Of a stretch of 36,837 nucleotides of DNA, positions 24,463-31,615 are shown piece by piece. The translations under genes were made by a program, and so were the position numbers. The notes beneath the pieces were generated by a model. The model ran no database searches. It saw nothing but the letters and a program-made list of their open reading frames with translations, and was not told the origin of the DNA. Source of the DNA: Thermoplasmata archaeon (lineage in GTDB: Archaea > Thermoplasmatota > Thermoplasmata > Lutacidiplasmatales > UBA184); assembly GCA_030037955.1 (NCBI GenBank), contig JASHPT010000110.1, positions 1 through 36,837 of the forward strand. Reading direction: 5' to 3'. Numbering within the stretch: position 1 is the stretch's first letter; every line of letters starts with the position of its first letter.

Positions 24463-25410
24463 GTGGCGACCGCCGTGTCCGCGCAGCATCTGTCGAAGAC
24501 GTACACCTATCGCGGCGGGTCCACCCAGGCGCTGGACGATGTCTCGTTCGACATTCCCGCCGGGGAGACCTACGGGCTCATCGGGCGGAACGGCGCCGGG
24601 AAGACCACGTTCCTGCGGATCACGGGGACCCTGCTCCTCCCGTCGAGCGGTACGGCGACGGTCCTGGGGTACGACATCCGGACCGAGGAGCGGGAGATCC
24701 GCCGGCGCATCGCGATGGTTCCGCAGGAGTCGCGGCCGCTGTACTTTGCCACGACCGAGCAGTTGATCGACGGATACCTCCGGATGCGGGGGATGGACGG
24801 CACGGAAGCGCGCCGTCGGCGCAACGACGTCATCGACGAGCTCGGACTCGCCGACGTGCGCCGACGTCTCGTGAGCCGCCTGTCCGGGGGCCAGCGACGC
24901 CGGGTGATGGTCGCGATGGTGCTCGCGTCGGACGCCGAGCTCCTGTTCCTCGACGAGCCGACCACCGGCCTCGACCCGCTCGCGCGTCGGGAGGTCTGGT
25001 CGGCCATCCAGCGCGCCACCCGCGAGCGACGTACGGTCCTGCTCACCACGCACTACCTGGACGAGGCCGAGGCCCTCTCCTCGCGTCTCGCATTGCTCGA
25101 GGGAGGCCACCTGCGGATCGAGGGAACGCCCGACTCGATCCGGGCCCGGGTGCAGCTCCCCTACCGGGTCACCCTCGATTCGAGCTGGAGCGTGGACGAA
25201 CTCACCTCGTTCGGACCCGTGACCTCCGTCGTCGGGGGCCACCTCCTCTTCACCCGCGAAAAGGAGGCCCGCGAGATCGTGCAGTCCGCGCTCGCCCGGG
25301 GAAGCCGGGTCGCGCTGGCCCCGGTGAGCCTCGAGGACATCTTTCTCCAGCTCGTCGGCCGCCCGCTCGATGAGGGCGAGGTCACCGAGAAACCGGAGGA
25401 GCCCGAATGA
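24463..25410 (+). CDS. ABC-2 type transporter ATP-binding protein
   Basis: This is the ATPase of an export-type ABC system with the permease that follows. In 315 residues it shows Walker A GRNGAGKTT (41-49), Q-loop MVPQESRPLY, signature LSGGQRRR, Walker B LLFLDEPTTGLDP and the switch His in LLTTHYLDEAE. The last ~90 residues are the regulatory C-terminal domain of drug or lipid exporters (DrrA-like). The start is GTG with GGAGG 4 bases before it. Its stop overlaps the permease ATG by 4 bases. The substrate cannot be told from the sequence; drug, lipid or polysaccharide export are family possibilities. Confidence 0.93.
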   Translation: MATAVSAQHLSKTYTYRGGSTQALDDVSFDIPAGETYGLIGRNGAGKTTFLRITGTLLLPSSGTATVLGYDIRTEEREIRRRIAMVPQESRPLYFATTEQLIDGYLRMRGMDGTEARRRRNDVIDELGLADVRRRLVSRLSGGQRRRVMVAMVLASDAELLFLDEPTTGLDPLARREVWSAIQRATRERRTVLLTTHYLDEAEALSSRLALLEGGHLRIEGTPDSIRARVQLPYRVTLDSSWSVDELTSFGPVTSVVGGHLLFTREKEAREIVQSALARGSRVALAPVSLEDIFLQLVGRPLDEGEVTEKPEEPE

Positions 25411-26171
25411 GCGCACGCAACCGGGCCCGGTCGTTCCTCTCGATCGTCTACCTGAACGGCATCCTCCCGATGCGCGCGCAGCCGCTCTATCTGCTCAACA
25501 CCATCGCCTCGCCGCTGGCCTTCCTGTTCTTCATCGACGTGGCCTCCCGGGGCGCGCTCAGCTCCTTCGCGATCACCGGCGGGCTCATCCTGACCATTCT
25601 GACGACCGGCACCGGGATCCAGGCGGACCTGGTCCACTACAAGCAGGACCTCAAGTTCCAGGACGTGGTCGTGGCGTCGCCGGTCGAGGCGCCGATCTAC
25701 GTCGCCGGGATGGCGTTCTCGGAGTTCGTCTACTCGATCCCGGGTCTCGCGGTCTTTCTCCTCCTCTCGGTCGGCGTCCTCGACTACACCGTCGTCGGGA
25801 CGCTGACGCTCGCCGGCGCGCTGGTCCTCATCTGGGGCTTCTCGACCGCGTTCGGCTTCACCCTCGCGACCTACTTCTCCGATATCCGGGAGGCCTTCGT
25901 CTTCGCTCCGCTGATCTCGATCCTGATGACGACGTTGCCCCCTGTCTACTATCCGATCACGTACATCCCCGCCAGCATCCGGTGGGCGGCGTATCTCTCG
26001 CCGACCACGTACGCCGCCGACCTGGTCCATCGGGGGCTGTGCGCCGCGGGCTCGGCCTGCTACGAAGCCCCGTCCGCAGCGGCGACGGCGGTGGACTGGG
26101 GCGTGCTCACGGGCCTCACAGTCGTCCTGATCGTCCTGGCCGCGACCAAGGCACGGTGGCGGGAGCCGTAG
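25407..26171 (+). CDS. ABC-2 type transporter permease
   Basis: This 254-residue integral membrane partner of the preceding ATPase has about six membrane helices, for example PLYLLNTIASPLAFLFFIDV, ITGGLILTILTTGTGI, IPGLAVFLLLSVGVLDYTVV, LTLAGALVLIWGFSTAFGF, FAPLISILMTTLPPVYYP and VLTGLTVVLIVLAATKA. The PPVYYPITYIPASIRWAAYL stretch is typical of ABC-2 permeases near the last helix pair. The ATGA overlap with the ATPase gene supports a fixed subunit ratio. A cysteine pair in the last outer loop (LCAAGSACYE) could form a disulfide. Confidence 0.92.
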   Translation: MSARNRARSFLSIVYLNGILPMRAQPLYLLNTIASPLAFLFFIDVASRGALSSFAITGGLILTILTTGTGIQADLVHYKQDLKFQDVVVASPVEAPIYVAGMAFSEFVYSIPGLAVFLLLSVGVLDYTVVGTLTLAGALVLIWGFSTAFGFTLATYFSDIREAFVFAPLISILMTTLPPVYYPITYIPASIRWAAYLSPTTYAADLVHRGLCAAGSACYEAPSAAATAVDWGVLTGLTVVLIVLAATKARWREP

Positions 26172-26233
26172 GCCGCTGCGCGGGCCGGAGCCCGCCCCGG
26201 AGGGTCGGAATCCCGGCGAGGGCAACAGGGCTT

Positions 26234-26500
26234 ATGTACGCGAGCAATGGTCGAGCCGCCCGGATGCTGGCCCAGTCCGATCGGCGTTTCTTTTCGAGCG
26301 CCGAGGACCGGTACCAGCACTGTCTGTTCTGCGGCAAGTCGATCGTCGTGCTGCCCTCGGACCGGCGCGGTGGCGCCTGCTTCGACTGCATGGCGTTGCT
26401 CGGCCCGGAAGCGATGCCCTGTCCGGAATGTGGGACGGAGATCGAGCCGACCTCGAGGGCGGCGGGCTGCGTGCGCTGCGGCTGGTTCCCGAACCCGTAG
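26234..26500 (+). CDS. Small double zinc-ribbon protein
   Basis: This 88-residue protein has eight cysteines in four CxxC pairs: Cys30/33 (HCLFCGK), Cys49/52 (CFDC), Cys63/66 (CPECGTE) and Cys79/82 (CVRCGW). Two zinc sites are expected, either one ribbon after another or interleaved. The ORF track shows it only as the end of a longer frame (25370-26500) that overlaps the permease out of frame; the ATG at 26234 gives the compact protein. It contains no enzyme motif. Such proteins often bind nucleic acid or act as adaptors, but I cannot assign a role. It lies 60 bases before the tRNA-Ser gene. Confidence 0.7.
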   Translation: MYASNGRAARMLAQSDRRFFSSAEDRYQHCLFCGKSIVVLPSDRRGGACFDCMALLGPEAMPCPECGTEIEPTSRAAGCVRCGWFPNP

Positions 26501-26524
26501 CCGCCGGCGAGTCCCGGCCAAAGA

Positions 26525-26533
26525 GGTAATAGG
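26525..26533 (+). promoter_or_regulatory. TATA box of the tRNA-Ser gene
   Basis: GGTAATAGG is centred about 32 bases before the first tRNA base. Transcription would start near 26556, a few bases upstream of the mature 5' end, the usual arrangement for an archaeal tRNA promoter. Confidence 0.55.
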
Positions 26534-26560
26534 GCGACCCCCGTCCGATTCGGCGGGCGT

Positions 26561-26678
26561 GCCGAGGTGGCTCAGTCCGGTACGGCGCGAGTCTGGAAAG
26601 CTCGTGGCGGCATACGCCTCGGGAGTTCAAACGCCGGCATCGGCCGACCCGGTCCGGCGGAAATTCTCCCCCTCGGCG
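26561..26678 (+). tRNA. tRNA-Ser (anticodon GGA) split by a T-loop intron
   Basis: The mature tRNA, 85 bases after removing a 33-base intron, folds as a class II serine tRNA. The acceptor stem is GCCGAGG (26561-26567) with CCTCGGC (26671-26677), seven perfect pairs, and the discriminator is G26678, as expected for serine. T8, A14, G18G19 and A21 are present. The anticodon arm is CGAGT-CTGGAAA-GCTCG with anticodon GGA at 26595-26597. The long variable arm is GGCG-GCATA-CGCC. The T stem pairs GGGAG (26621-26625) with CTCCC (26666-26670). Without the intron the T-loop reads TTCAAAT or TTCAATT. CCA is not encoded. A scan that ignores introns would pair the 5' acceptor with a decoy CATCGGC inside the intron and leave the T stem unpaired. 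Confidence 0.88.
26632..26664 (+). other. Noncanonical intron in the T-loop of tRNA-Ser
   Basis: A seven-base T-loop requires removing 33 bases; the ends can slide by up to three bases on either side. The flanks fit a relaxed bulge-helix-bulge, the substrate of the archaeal splicing endonuclease. The outer helix is the T stem. The central helix is TTC (26626-26628) with GAA (26660-26662), three pairs instead of four. The bulges are AAA (26629-26631) and ATT (26663-26665). The inner intron helix is CGCCGG (26632-26637) with CCGGCG (26654-26659). Canonical archaeal tRNA introns lie at 37/38; this one lies near 58-60. Confidence 0.78.
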
Positions 26679-26709
26679 CTCCCTCCCGCCGTTCCTCCAG
26701 GTGATCGCC

Positions 26710-27225
26710 ATGTCCGTACGGACCGTCCAGGTGACTCCCTCGCTGCTGCAGGTCGACTCGATCCTCACGCACCTCTCCGGCATCGACGCGCTCGGCGAGG
26801 TCTGCCGCTTCCTTCGGCATGAGTTCGGCCACTACCGCTGGGTCGGGATCTACCTCCGGGACGGGGAGACCCTGCGGCTCGCGGCCTGGGCCGGTCCCCA
26901 GGCGACCGAACACGTCACGATCCCGGTCGGTGCCGGTATCTGCGGCAAGGCCGCGAGAGAGGACCGGACCGTCATCGTGGACGATGTCCGAACCGCGCCG
27001 GAGTACCTCGCCTGCTTCCTGGAGACCCGAGCGGAGATCGTCGTACCGATCCGGAAACACGGTCAGGTGATCGGCGAGATCGACATCGACGGGAACGAGG
27101 TCCGGGCCTACGACGCGTCGGACGATCGGTTCCTCACGGCCGTGGCCGAGCGGGTGGCCGCCGTCGCCGAACAGGTCCAGCCCGAGGTCGCCGGCGGCCG
27201 GCCATCCGTGCGAGGCGGCGGCTGA
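26710..27225 (+). CDS. GAF-domain protein, free methionine-R-sulfoxide reductase-like
   Basis: This protein of about 171 residues is essentially one GAF domain. It resembles the family that reduces free methionine-R-sulfoxide (E. coli MsrC/YebR). Two of the family's three cysteines have counterparts: GAGICGKAARE (E. coli Cys94 position) and YLACFLETRAEIVVPI (Cys118, the catalytic one). The first (Cys84) is replaced by Val in HVTIPV. VIGEIDIDG matches the conserved acidic strand. I prefer the ATG at 26710, served by AGGTGAT just upstream, over the track's GTG at 26701. It begins 31 bases after the tRNA, perhaps on the same transcript. Its last 92 bases overlap the convergent panB-pathway ligase gene. 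A pure sensor role is the alternative. Confidence 0.8.
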   Translation: MSVRTVQVTPSLLQVDSILTHLSGIDALGEVCRFLRHEFGHYRWVGIYLRDGETLRLAAWAGPQATEHVTIPVGAGICGKAAREDRTVIVDDVRTAPEYLACFLETRAEIVVPIRKHGQVIGEIDIDGNEVRAYDASDDRFLTAVAERVAAVAEQVQPEVAGGRPSVRGGG

Positions 27226-27940
27226 TCGTGACCAGGGCGGCGGCTCGGGCCGCTGCCCCATCGAAGGCGGGGAACGGATCGCGACCCGGGCGCGTCCGAG
27301 GGGTTCGGATCGCGGCGGTGAGCCCTCGGAGCGTCCGTCCCAGCTCGTCCACGATGGGAATGTCTGCCGCGATGGACGTCCGCGATAGCGGGTTCAGGTC
27401 GATCGCGATGACTCGCTTCCCGATCCGACGCAACGCTTCGGTCCGATCTCCGTCCTCGAGGGGGACGAGCACCACATCCGCCTTGGCGATGCCGTTCCGG
27501 TCGACGAGCCGGCGATCCGAGGGGAGGCCGGGGATCCGGGCCGTGGGGCGGACACCACGTACGGTGGGGACGCCCGCTGCGCGGAGGCGAGCGGCGACCC
27601 GGGCCGCACGTCCGGGGGTCCGATGGAAGAGGTTGACTTCCACCGTCAGCGAAGGGAGGGCCCGCGCGAGTGCAGCAATCTCGGGAGCGGCCAGTGCGGC
27701 CACGTTGCCGTTCACGCTGATGGCGGGGGCACGGGCCCCCCGGAGCCAGCGCGCCGCGGCCCGGATCGCCCGGGAGGCCGAAGGAGACGTGCGCTCGCCG
27801 AGCAGGTAGTCGAAGGCCTCCGCACGTCCGTGCGCGATCAGCCCCTCGGGAACCACGATCCCGGACCGGAGCTCGTCCGCCAGTCGGGCCCGCGTGGCCA
27901 GGCTCTGATAGCGCGGATGCGACCGAGGGATTCGCGTCAT
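27134..27940 (-). CDS. 4-phosphopantoate--beta-alanine ligase (archaeal phosphopantothenate synthetase)
   Basis: This enzyme joins 4-phosphopantoate and beta-alanine using ATP, the archaeal route to 4'-phosphopantothenate for coenzyme A. The 268 residues show the family's blocks: RIPRSHPRYQSLATRARLAD, GLIAHGRAEAFDYLLGE, AISVNGNVAAL, TVEVNLFHRTPGRAARV, IPGLPSDRRLVDRNGI, ADVVLVPLEDGDRTEAL and VIAIDLNPLSRTS. The partner pantoate kinase is not in the window. The end is Arg/Pro-rich. The conserved C-terminal helix (AAARAAALVTISRRLARM) already lies in the part that overlaps the GAF gene on the other strand, so the overlap is probably real. It follows the coiled-coil gene by 22 bases. Confidence 0.93.
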   Translation of the reverse strand: MTRIPRSHPRYQSLATRARLADELRSGIVVPEGLIAHGRAEAFDYLLGERTSPSASRAIRAAARWLRGARAPAISVNGNVAALAAPEIAALARALPSLTVEVNLFHRTPGRAARVAARLRAAGVPTVRGVRPTARIPGLPSDRRLVDRNGIAKADVVLVPLEDGDRTEALRRIGKRVIAIDLNPLSRTSIAADIPIVDELGRTLRGLTAAIRTPRTRPGRDPFPAFDGAAARAAALVTISRRLARMAGRRRPRAGPVRRRRPPARPRP

Positions 27941-27962
27941 CCCGCGCCGGTGGACCGGGCGC

Positions 27963-28721
27963 TCACGCCGGGGGCGTGGTCGTCCCGTTCGGCTCTACGG
28001 TCCCGTTGGTCGCCGGCCGGGACGTGGGCGGAGACGCCGGAATGCCGAGGTGAGCCTCCAGGGCGCTCAGACGCTGCTCGAACGGGAGGAGTGCCTCCTC
28101 GAGGGTTTTGCCGACCACGAGCTTCAGGCTGTCCTCCAGGGCCAGAAGGTCACGGCCCAGGTCCGTGATCCGCCGAGCGTTCTCGTTCAGCAGGAGACGC
28201 GTCTGGGTGGCCACACGGTAGGTGTCGGCCACGTCCTTGAGGATCTGCTTCGAGCCGGTCGCGAACGTCTCGACCGACTCGCTGATCGGCTTCCACTTCC
28301 GGTCGAGGTTCTCGTTCATCGACGTGGTGAGGGTGCCGGTCATCTGCTGGACCGAGCTGTCGATGCCCCGCTGGAGCTGCTGGACGAGGCTCCCTTCCAG
28401 CGAGTCGAACCGTCCCCGGAAATCGTTCTCGACGGACGTCTCCAAGTCCTCGACGTGCGCCAGTCGATCCTCCAGCGCCTGGAACCGTGCGAGCAGGTTG
28501 GAGTAGGCAGCGCCGATCAGCGTGTTGACGTGGGCCTGCTCCTGCTCAAAGGCACGGAGCAGCAGATGGAGGACCCAGTGCTCCCGGCCTTTCGTCTCGG
28601 CCAGGGGGCCCCGGTCGAGCCGGTCCCTCTGGTCCCGATTCTCGAGAATCTGCTGAAGCTCCTTCAGCACCTCGGTACGAATCTGGGGTACCGGCGCAGC
28701 ACCCGCGGGACGGCCAGCCAT
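27963..28721 (-). CDS. Coiled-coil protein of unknown function
   Basis: This is a 252-residue, mostly helical protein with no signal peptide or membrane helix. Long heptad-like stretches are seen at about residues 55-140 (RFQALEDRLAHVEDLETSVE) and 165-230 (LALEDSLKLVVGKTLEEALL, FEQRLSALEAHLG). The last 25 residues are Pro/Thr/Asn-rich. The start is the ATG at 28721; the track adds one residue from a TTG. I do not recognise the family. It shares a strand and a 22-base gap with the CoA-pathway ligase, but no functional link is evident. It could be a scaffold or chromosome-associated protein; this is speculation. Confidence 0.65.
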   Translation of the reverse strand: MAGRPAGAAPVPQIRTEVLKELQQILENRDQRDRLDRGPLAETKGREHWVLHLLLRAFEQEQAHVNTLIGAAYSNLLARFQALEDRLAHVEDLETSVENDFRGRFDSLEGSLVQQLQRGIDSSVQQMTGTLTTSMNENLDRKWKPISESVETFATGSKQILKDVADTYRVATQTRLLLNENARRITDLGRDLLALEDSLKLVVGKTLEEALLPFEQRLSALEAHLGIPASPPTSRPATNGTVEPNGTTTPPA

Positions 28722-28759
28722 CAACTCGCTGATGGACCGAGAGAGGGCAAAAACCTTCG

Positions 28760-28790
28760 CTCCTCGGGGGGTTGAACCCCCGCCGAGGAG
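28760..28790 (-). terminator. Hairpin terminator after the acyl-CoA dehydrogenase gene
   Basis: CTCCTCGG pairs with CCGAGGAG, extended by four more G-C pairs past a single bulged G, giving a stem of about 12 bp with a short loop. On the minus strand it is followed a few bases later by TTTTT. It lies 60 bases after the dehydrogenase stop and before the coiled-coil gene, so it probably ends the prs-GNAT-nadB-dehydrogenase transcript. Confidence 0.6.
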
Positions 28791-28850
28791 AATTCGTTCC
28801 GGAGGCGCACCGGGGCCGTGCTGGGACGCCGCCGCGGAACTCGGGCCGGA

Positions 28851-30008
28851 TTAGTTCGCGTCGAATCCCTCCCCCAAGAGTTCCCGGGCCACGAGCAATC
28901 GTCGGATCTCGGACGTGCCGGCTCCGATCTCCAGGAGCTTCGCGTCCCGCGCCAGGCGCTCGAGCGGAAGGTCCCGCATGTAGCCATATCCGCCGAAGAT
29001 CTGGATCGCATCGAGGGCGACACGGGTCGAGGCCTCCGAGGCGTAGGTCAGTGCGGTGGCGCTGGCCCGGTGGCTGCGCTGGTCGCCCGACACCGCCGAG
29101 AGCGCCTGGTAGAGCAGGAGTCGGGACGCCTGCAGCTGGGCGTACATGTTGGCGATCTTCTCCTGGATCAGCTCGAACTGGCCGATCTTCTTGCCGAACT
29201 GCTCCCGTTGCCGCGCGTACTCGAGGGATCGGTCCAGGCACTCGGCCATGATGCCGACCGGGATCGCCGACAGGACCGCCCGCTCGACGTTGAGCCCGCT
29301 CATCATGACCGCAACGCCACGGTTCTCCTCGCCGACGCGCTGGTCCAGAGGGATCCGACAGTCCTGGAATGCGAGCTCCCCCGTCGGAGACCCTCGCATG
29401 CCCATTTTGTCGAGGCTCCGTGCGACGGAGAACCCGGGGGCATCCCGGGTCACCACGAAGGCACTGATCCCCTGGGCACCCTTCGTCGGCTGCGTCTTCG
29501 CATAGACGAGAAGCGTGTCCGCGACCGGACCGTTCGTGATGAACTGTTTGGAGCCATTGAGGATGTAGGAGTCCCCTTGACGCTCGGCCCGCGTACGCAG
29601 GGACACGGCGTCGGATCCCGACGCGGGCTCGGTCAATGCCAGGGCCCCCACCCGACGCCCGGCCACCAGGTCGGGGAGGAACTGCTGTCGCTGAGCCGGG
29701 GTGCCGTTGCGACAGAGGTTGTCGGCGCAGAGATTGGAATGAGCGCCGACGCTCAGGGCCAGGGCGGGGCTGGCCCGCGCGATCTCCTCCAGGATGATGG
29801 CCTGCGTCCGGTAGGTCTGGCCCAGGCCGTCGTACTCCGACGGGATCGTCGGTCCGAGAAACCCTTGCGTTCCCAGCCGGGTGAAGAGGTCCCGGGGAAA
29901 GTAGTCCTCCCGGTCCATCCGCTCGGCGACCGGCGCGAGCTCCTTCTGGACAAAGCGGCGTACGGCCGACTGAAGCTCGACCTCATCCGGCGAGAGGTCC
30001 AGGTCCAC
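28851..30008 (-). CDS. Acyl-CoA dehydrogenase, isovaleryl-CoA dehydrogenase type
   Basis: This FAD enzyme introduces a 2,3-double bond into an acyl-CoA and passes electrons to ETF. The start is a GTG at 30008 (DLDLSPDEVELQSAVRRF), giving 385 residues, the family norm; the track's longer frame reads antisense to nadB codons. Signatures are ALTEPASGSDAVSLRTRAER, GSKQFITNGPVAD, KMGMRGSPTGELAFQDCRIP and IFGGYGYMRDLPLERLARDA. The C-terminal loop reads EIGAGTSEIRR, so the Glu of the short/medium-chain YEGT motif is missing. Instead Glu242 in GLNVERAVL matches the catalytic base of isovaleryl-CoA dehydrogenase. Leucine breakdown is thus the best guess, but other branched acyl-CoAs are possible. It starts 7 bases after nadB. 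Confidence 0.88.
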   Translation of the reverse strand: MDLDLSPDEVELQSAVRRFVQKELAPVAERMDREDYFPRDLFTRLGTQGFLGPTIPSEYDGLGQTYRTQAIILEEIARASPALALSVGAHSNLCADNLCRNGTPAQRQQFLPDLVAGRRVGALALTEPASGSDAVSLRTRAERQGDSYILNGSKQFITNGPVADTLLVYAKTQPTKGAQGISAFVVTRDAPGFSVARSLDKMGMRGSPTGELAFQDCRIPLDQRVGEENRGVAVMMSGLNVERAVLSAIPVGIMAECLDRSLEYARQREQFGKKIGQFELIQEKIANMYAQLQASRLLLYQALSAVSGDQRSHRASATALTYASEASTRVALDAIQIFGGYGYMRDLPLERLARDAKLLEIGAGTSEIRRLLVARELLGEGFDAN

Positions 30009-30015
30009 GACGTCG

Positions 30016-31608
30016 CTAGGGGGTACGGGGGATAATGGTTGGCCCGCGCGCACCGGCGGCGGCCGCCCGGCGGGCTCCTTGGTGATACTTCCACCGGGGG
30101 GAGGGGCGCGGGAAGTCCGACCGGTAGTGGGCCCCGCGGCTCTCTTCGCGCGCCAGCGCGGCGTTCGCGATGAGGAGTGCGGTGAGCGCCGCGTTCGCGG
30201 AGGCGTTCGGCAGTGACGTCGCGTCCGGCGGGTCGGATCGGGACCGCCACTCCTCGAGACGCCCCACGGCATCCCGCAGACCGGTGCGGTCCCGTACGAT
30301 CCCCACGTCGTTCCACAGGATGGCGCCCACGTCGCGGAAGCACGCCAGCCGGTCATCCTTGCCCTGGCCGGCCGGCAGCGGGAGCGATTGCATTCGAGGC
30401 GCATCCCGCGGCCCCCCCGGCACCGGGCTCGCCAGCTGCCGGGCGACCCGCTCGCCGAACACGACCCCCTCGAGCAACGAGTTGCTGGCGAGGCGGTTGG
30501 CCCCATGCACCCCGGTCGACGCCACCTCGCCGCAGGCCCAGAGTCCCGGCAACGAGGTCCGGCCGTCGAGGTCGGTCGTCACGCCGCCGATCATGTAGTG
30601 CGCCATCGGGCTGACCGGAATGAGATCCCGGGAGGGGTCGAGGCCGTGATCCGCGAGGAAGCGGCAGATGCTCGGGAATCGGACGTACAGACGCTCCCGC
30701 GGGATCCGTGTCGCGTCCAGGTAGACGAACGGCTCGTCGGTCCGACGCATCTCCTGGTGGATCGCACGACTCACGACGTCACGCGTAGCGAGCTCCGCAT
30801 CGGGGTGGTAGCGGAGCAGGAATTGCTCGCCGGCGTGGTTCCGCAGCACGGCGCCTTCGCCGCGCAGGGCCTCGGTGATCAGAAAGCGCGGCGCTCCTTC
30901 CTTTGCGAAGACCGTGGGGTGGAACTGAATGAACTCCATGTCGGTCACGAGCGCCCCGGCTCGGAAGGCCAAGGCGACCCCCTCACCGGTCGCGGTCGCC
31001 GGGTTCGAACTCTGACGGTACAGGCTTCCGGTGCCGCCGGTCGCCAGCACCACCGGCCGTCCCGAGACCTCCTCGACCTGGGTTCCATCCTCCCGAGAGA
31101 GGACCGCCGTCACCGTGCCGTCGGGTCCCGGGCGCAGGGCGCGCAGGCGAGAACGTTCCCGGGCCTCGATGCCTGCCTCGAGGACGCGGGCGCGGAGCGT
31201 CTCCTCGATCTGGAGCCCCGTGGCATCGCCACCCGCATGGACGATCCGGGCGCGAGAGTGGCCTCCTTCGCGGCCGAGGGCGATGCGTCCCTCGATCGTG
31301 TCGAACGGAACGCCGTAGCGGACCAGGTCGGCGATCCGTCGGGGAGCCTCTGACGCGAGTACCTCGGCGGCATGACGGTCCGTGATTCCGGCTCCGGCCC
31401 GGATCGTGTCCTTGCTGTGCAGTTCCGTGGTATCGTCCGCGCCGAGCGCCGCGGCGATGCCGCCCTGGGCATACCGGGTGTTCGACTCGGCCAAGCCGCT
31501 CTTCGTGACGACGACCGGACGAAGGCCTTCCTCTCGGACCCGCAGCGCGACGTAGAGCCCCGCGATTCCGCTTCCGACGATGAGCGGGGACCCGGACTCT
31601 GGAGCCAT
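30016..31608 (-). CDS. nadB: L-aspartate oxidase
   Basis: This FAD enzyme oxidises L-aspartate to iminoaspartate, the first step of de novo NAD synthesis. The 530 residues match NadB and the related fumarate reductase flavoproteins. The FAD motif is VGSGIAGLYVALRVREEG. Further blocks are NTRYAQGGIAAALG, VLATGGTGSLYRQSSNP, GALVTDMEFIQFHPTVF, LITEALRGEGAVL, VSPMAHYMIGGVTTDLDG and CGEVASTGVHGANRLASNSL. The presence of EFIQFHPT and the absence of a succinate dehydrogenase neighbour favour NadB. nadA and nadC are not in the window. The last 35 residues are basic and low complexity. It starts 7 bases after the GNAT gene. Confidence 0.94.
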   Translation of the reverse strand: MAPESGSPLIVGSGIAGLYVALRVREEGLRPVVVTKSGLAESNTRYAQGGIAAALGADDTTELHSKDTIRAGAGITDRHAAEVLASEAPRRIADLVRYGVPFDTIEGRIALGREGGHSRARIVHAGGDATGLQIEETLRARVLEAGIEARERSRLRALRPGPDGTVTAVLSREDGTQVEEVSGRPVVLATGGTGSLYRQSSNPATATGEGVALAFRAGALVTDMEFIQFHPTVFAKEGAPRFLITEALRGEGAVLRNHAGEQFLLRYHPDAELATRDVVSRAIHQEMRRTDEPFVYLDATRIPRERLYVRFPSICRFLADHGLDPSRDLIPVSPMAHYMIGGVTTDLDGRTSLPGLWACGEVASTGVHGANRLASNSLLEGVVFGERVARQLASPVPGGPRDAPRMQSLPLPAGQGKDDRLACFRDVGAILWNDVGIVRDRTGLRDAVGRLEEWRSRSDPPDATSLPNASANAALTALLIANAALAREESRGAHYRSDFPRPSPRWKYHQGARRAAAAGARGPTIIPRTP

Positions 31609-31615
31609 GCCTGCC

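Noticed and set aside
26553-26659. tRNA beginning at GCGGGCG without intron, or ending at CATCGGC (26638-26644)
   Set aside because: The first gives no proper D stem or anticodon loop. The second leaves the T stem with one pair out of five and an acceptor mismatch. The intron model pairs both stems fully.
27228-27809. 193-residue plus-strand ORF following the GAF gene
   Set aside because: It is antisense to the conserved phosphopantoate ligase and is Ala/Arg-rich only.
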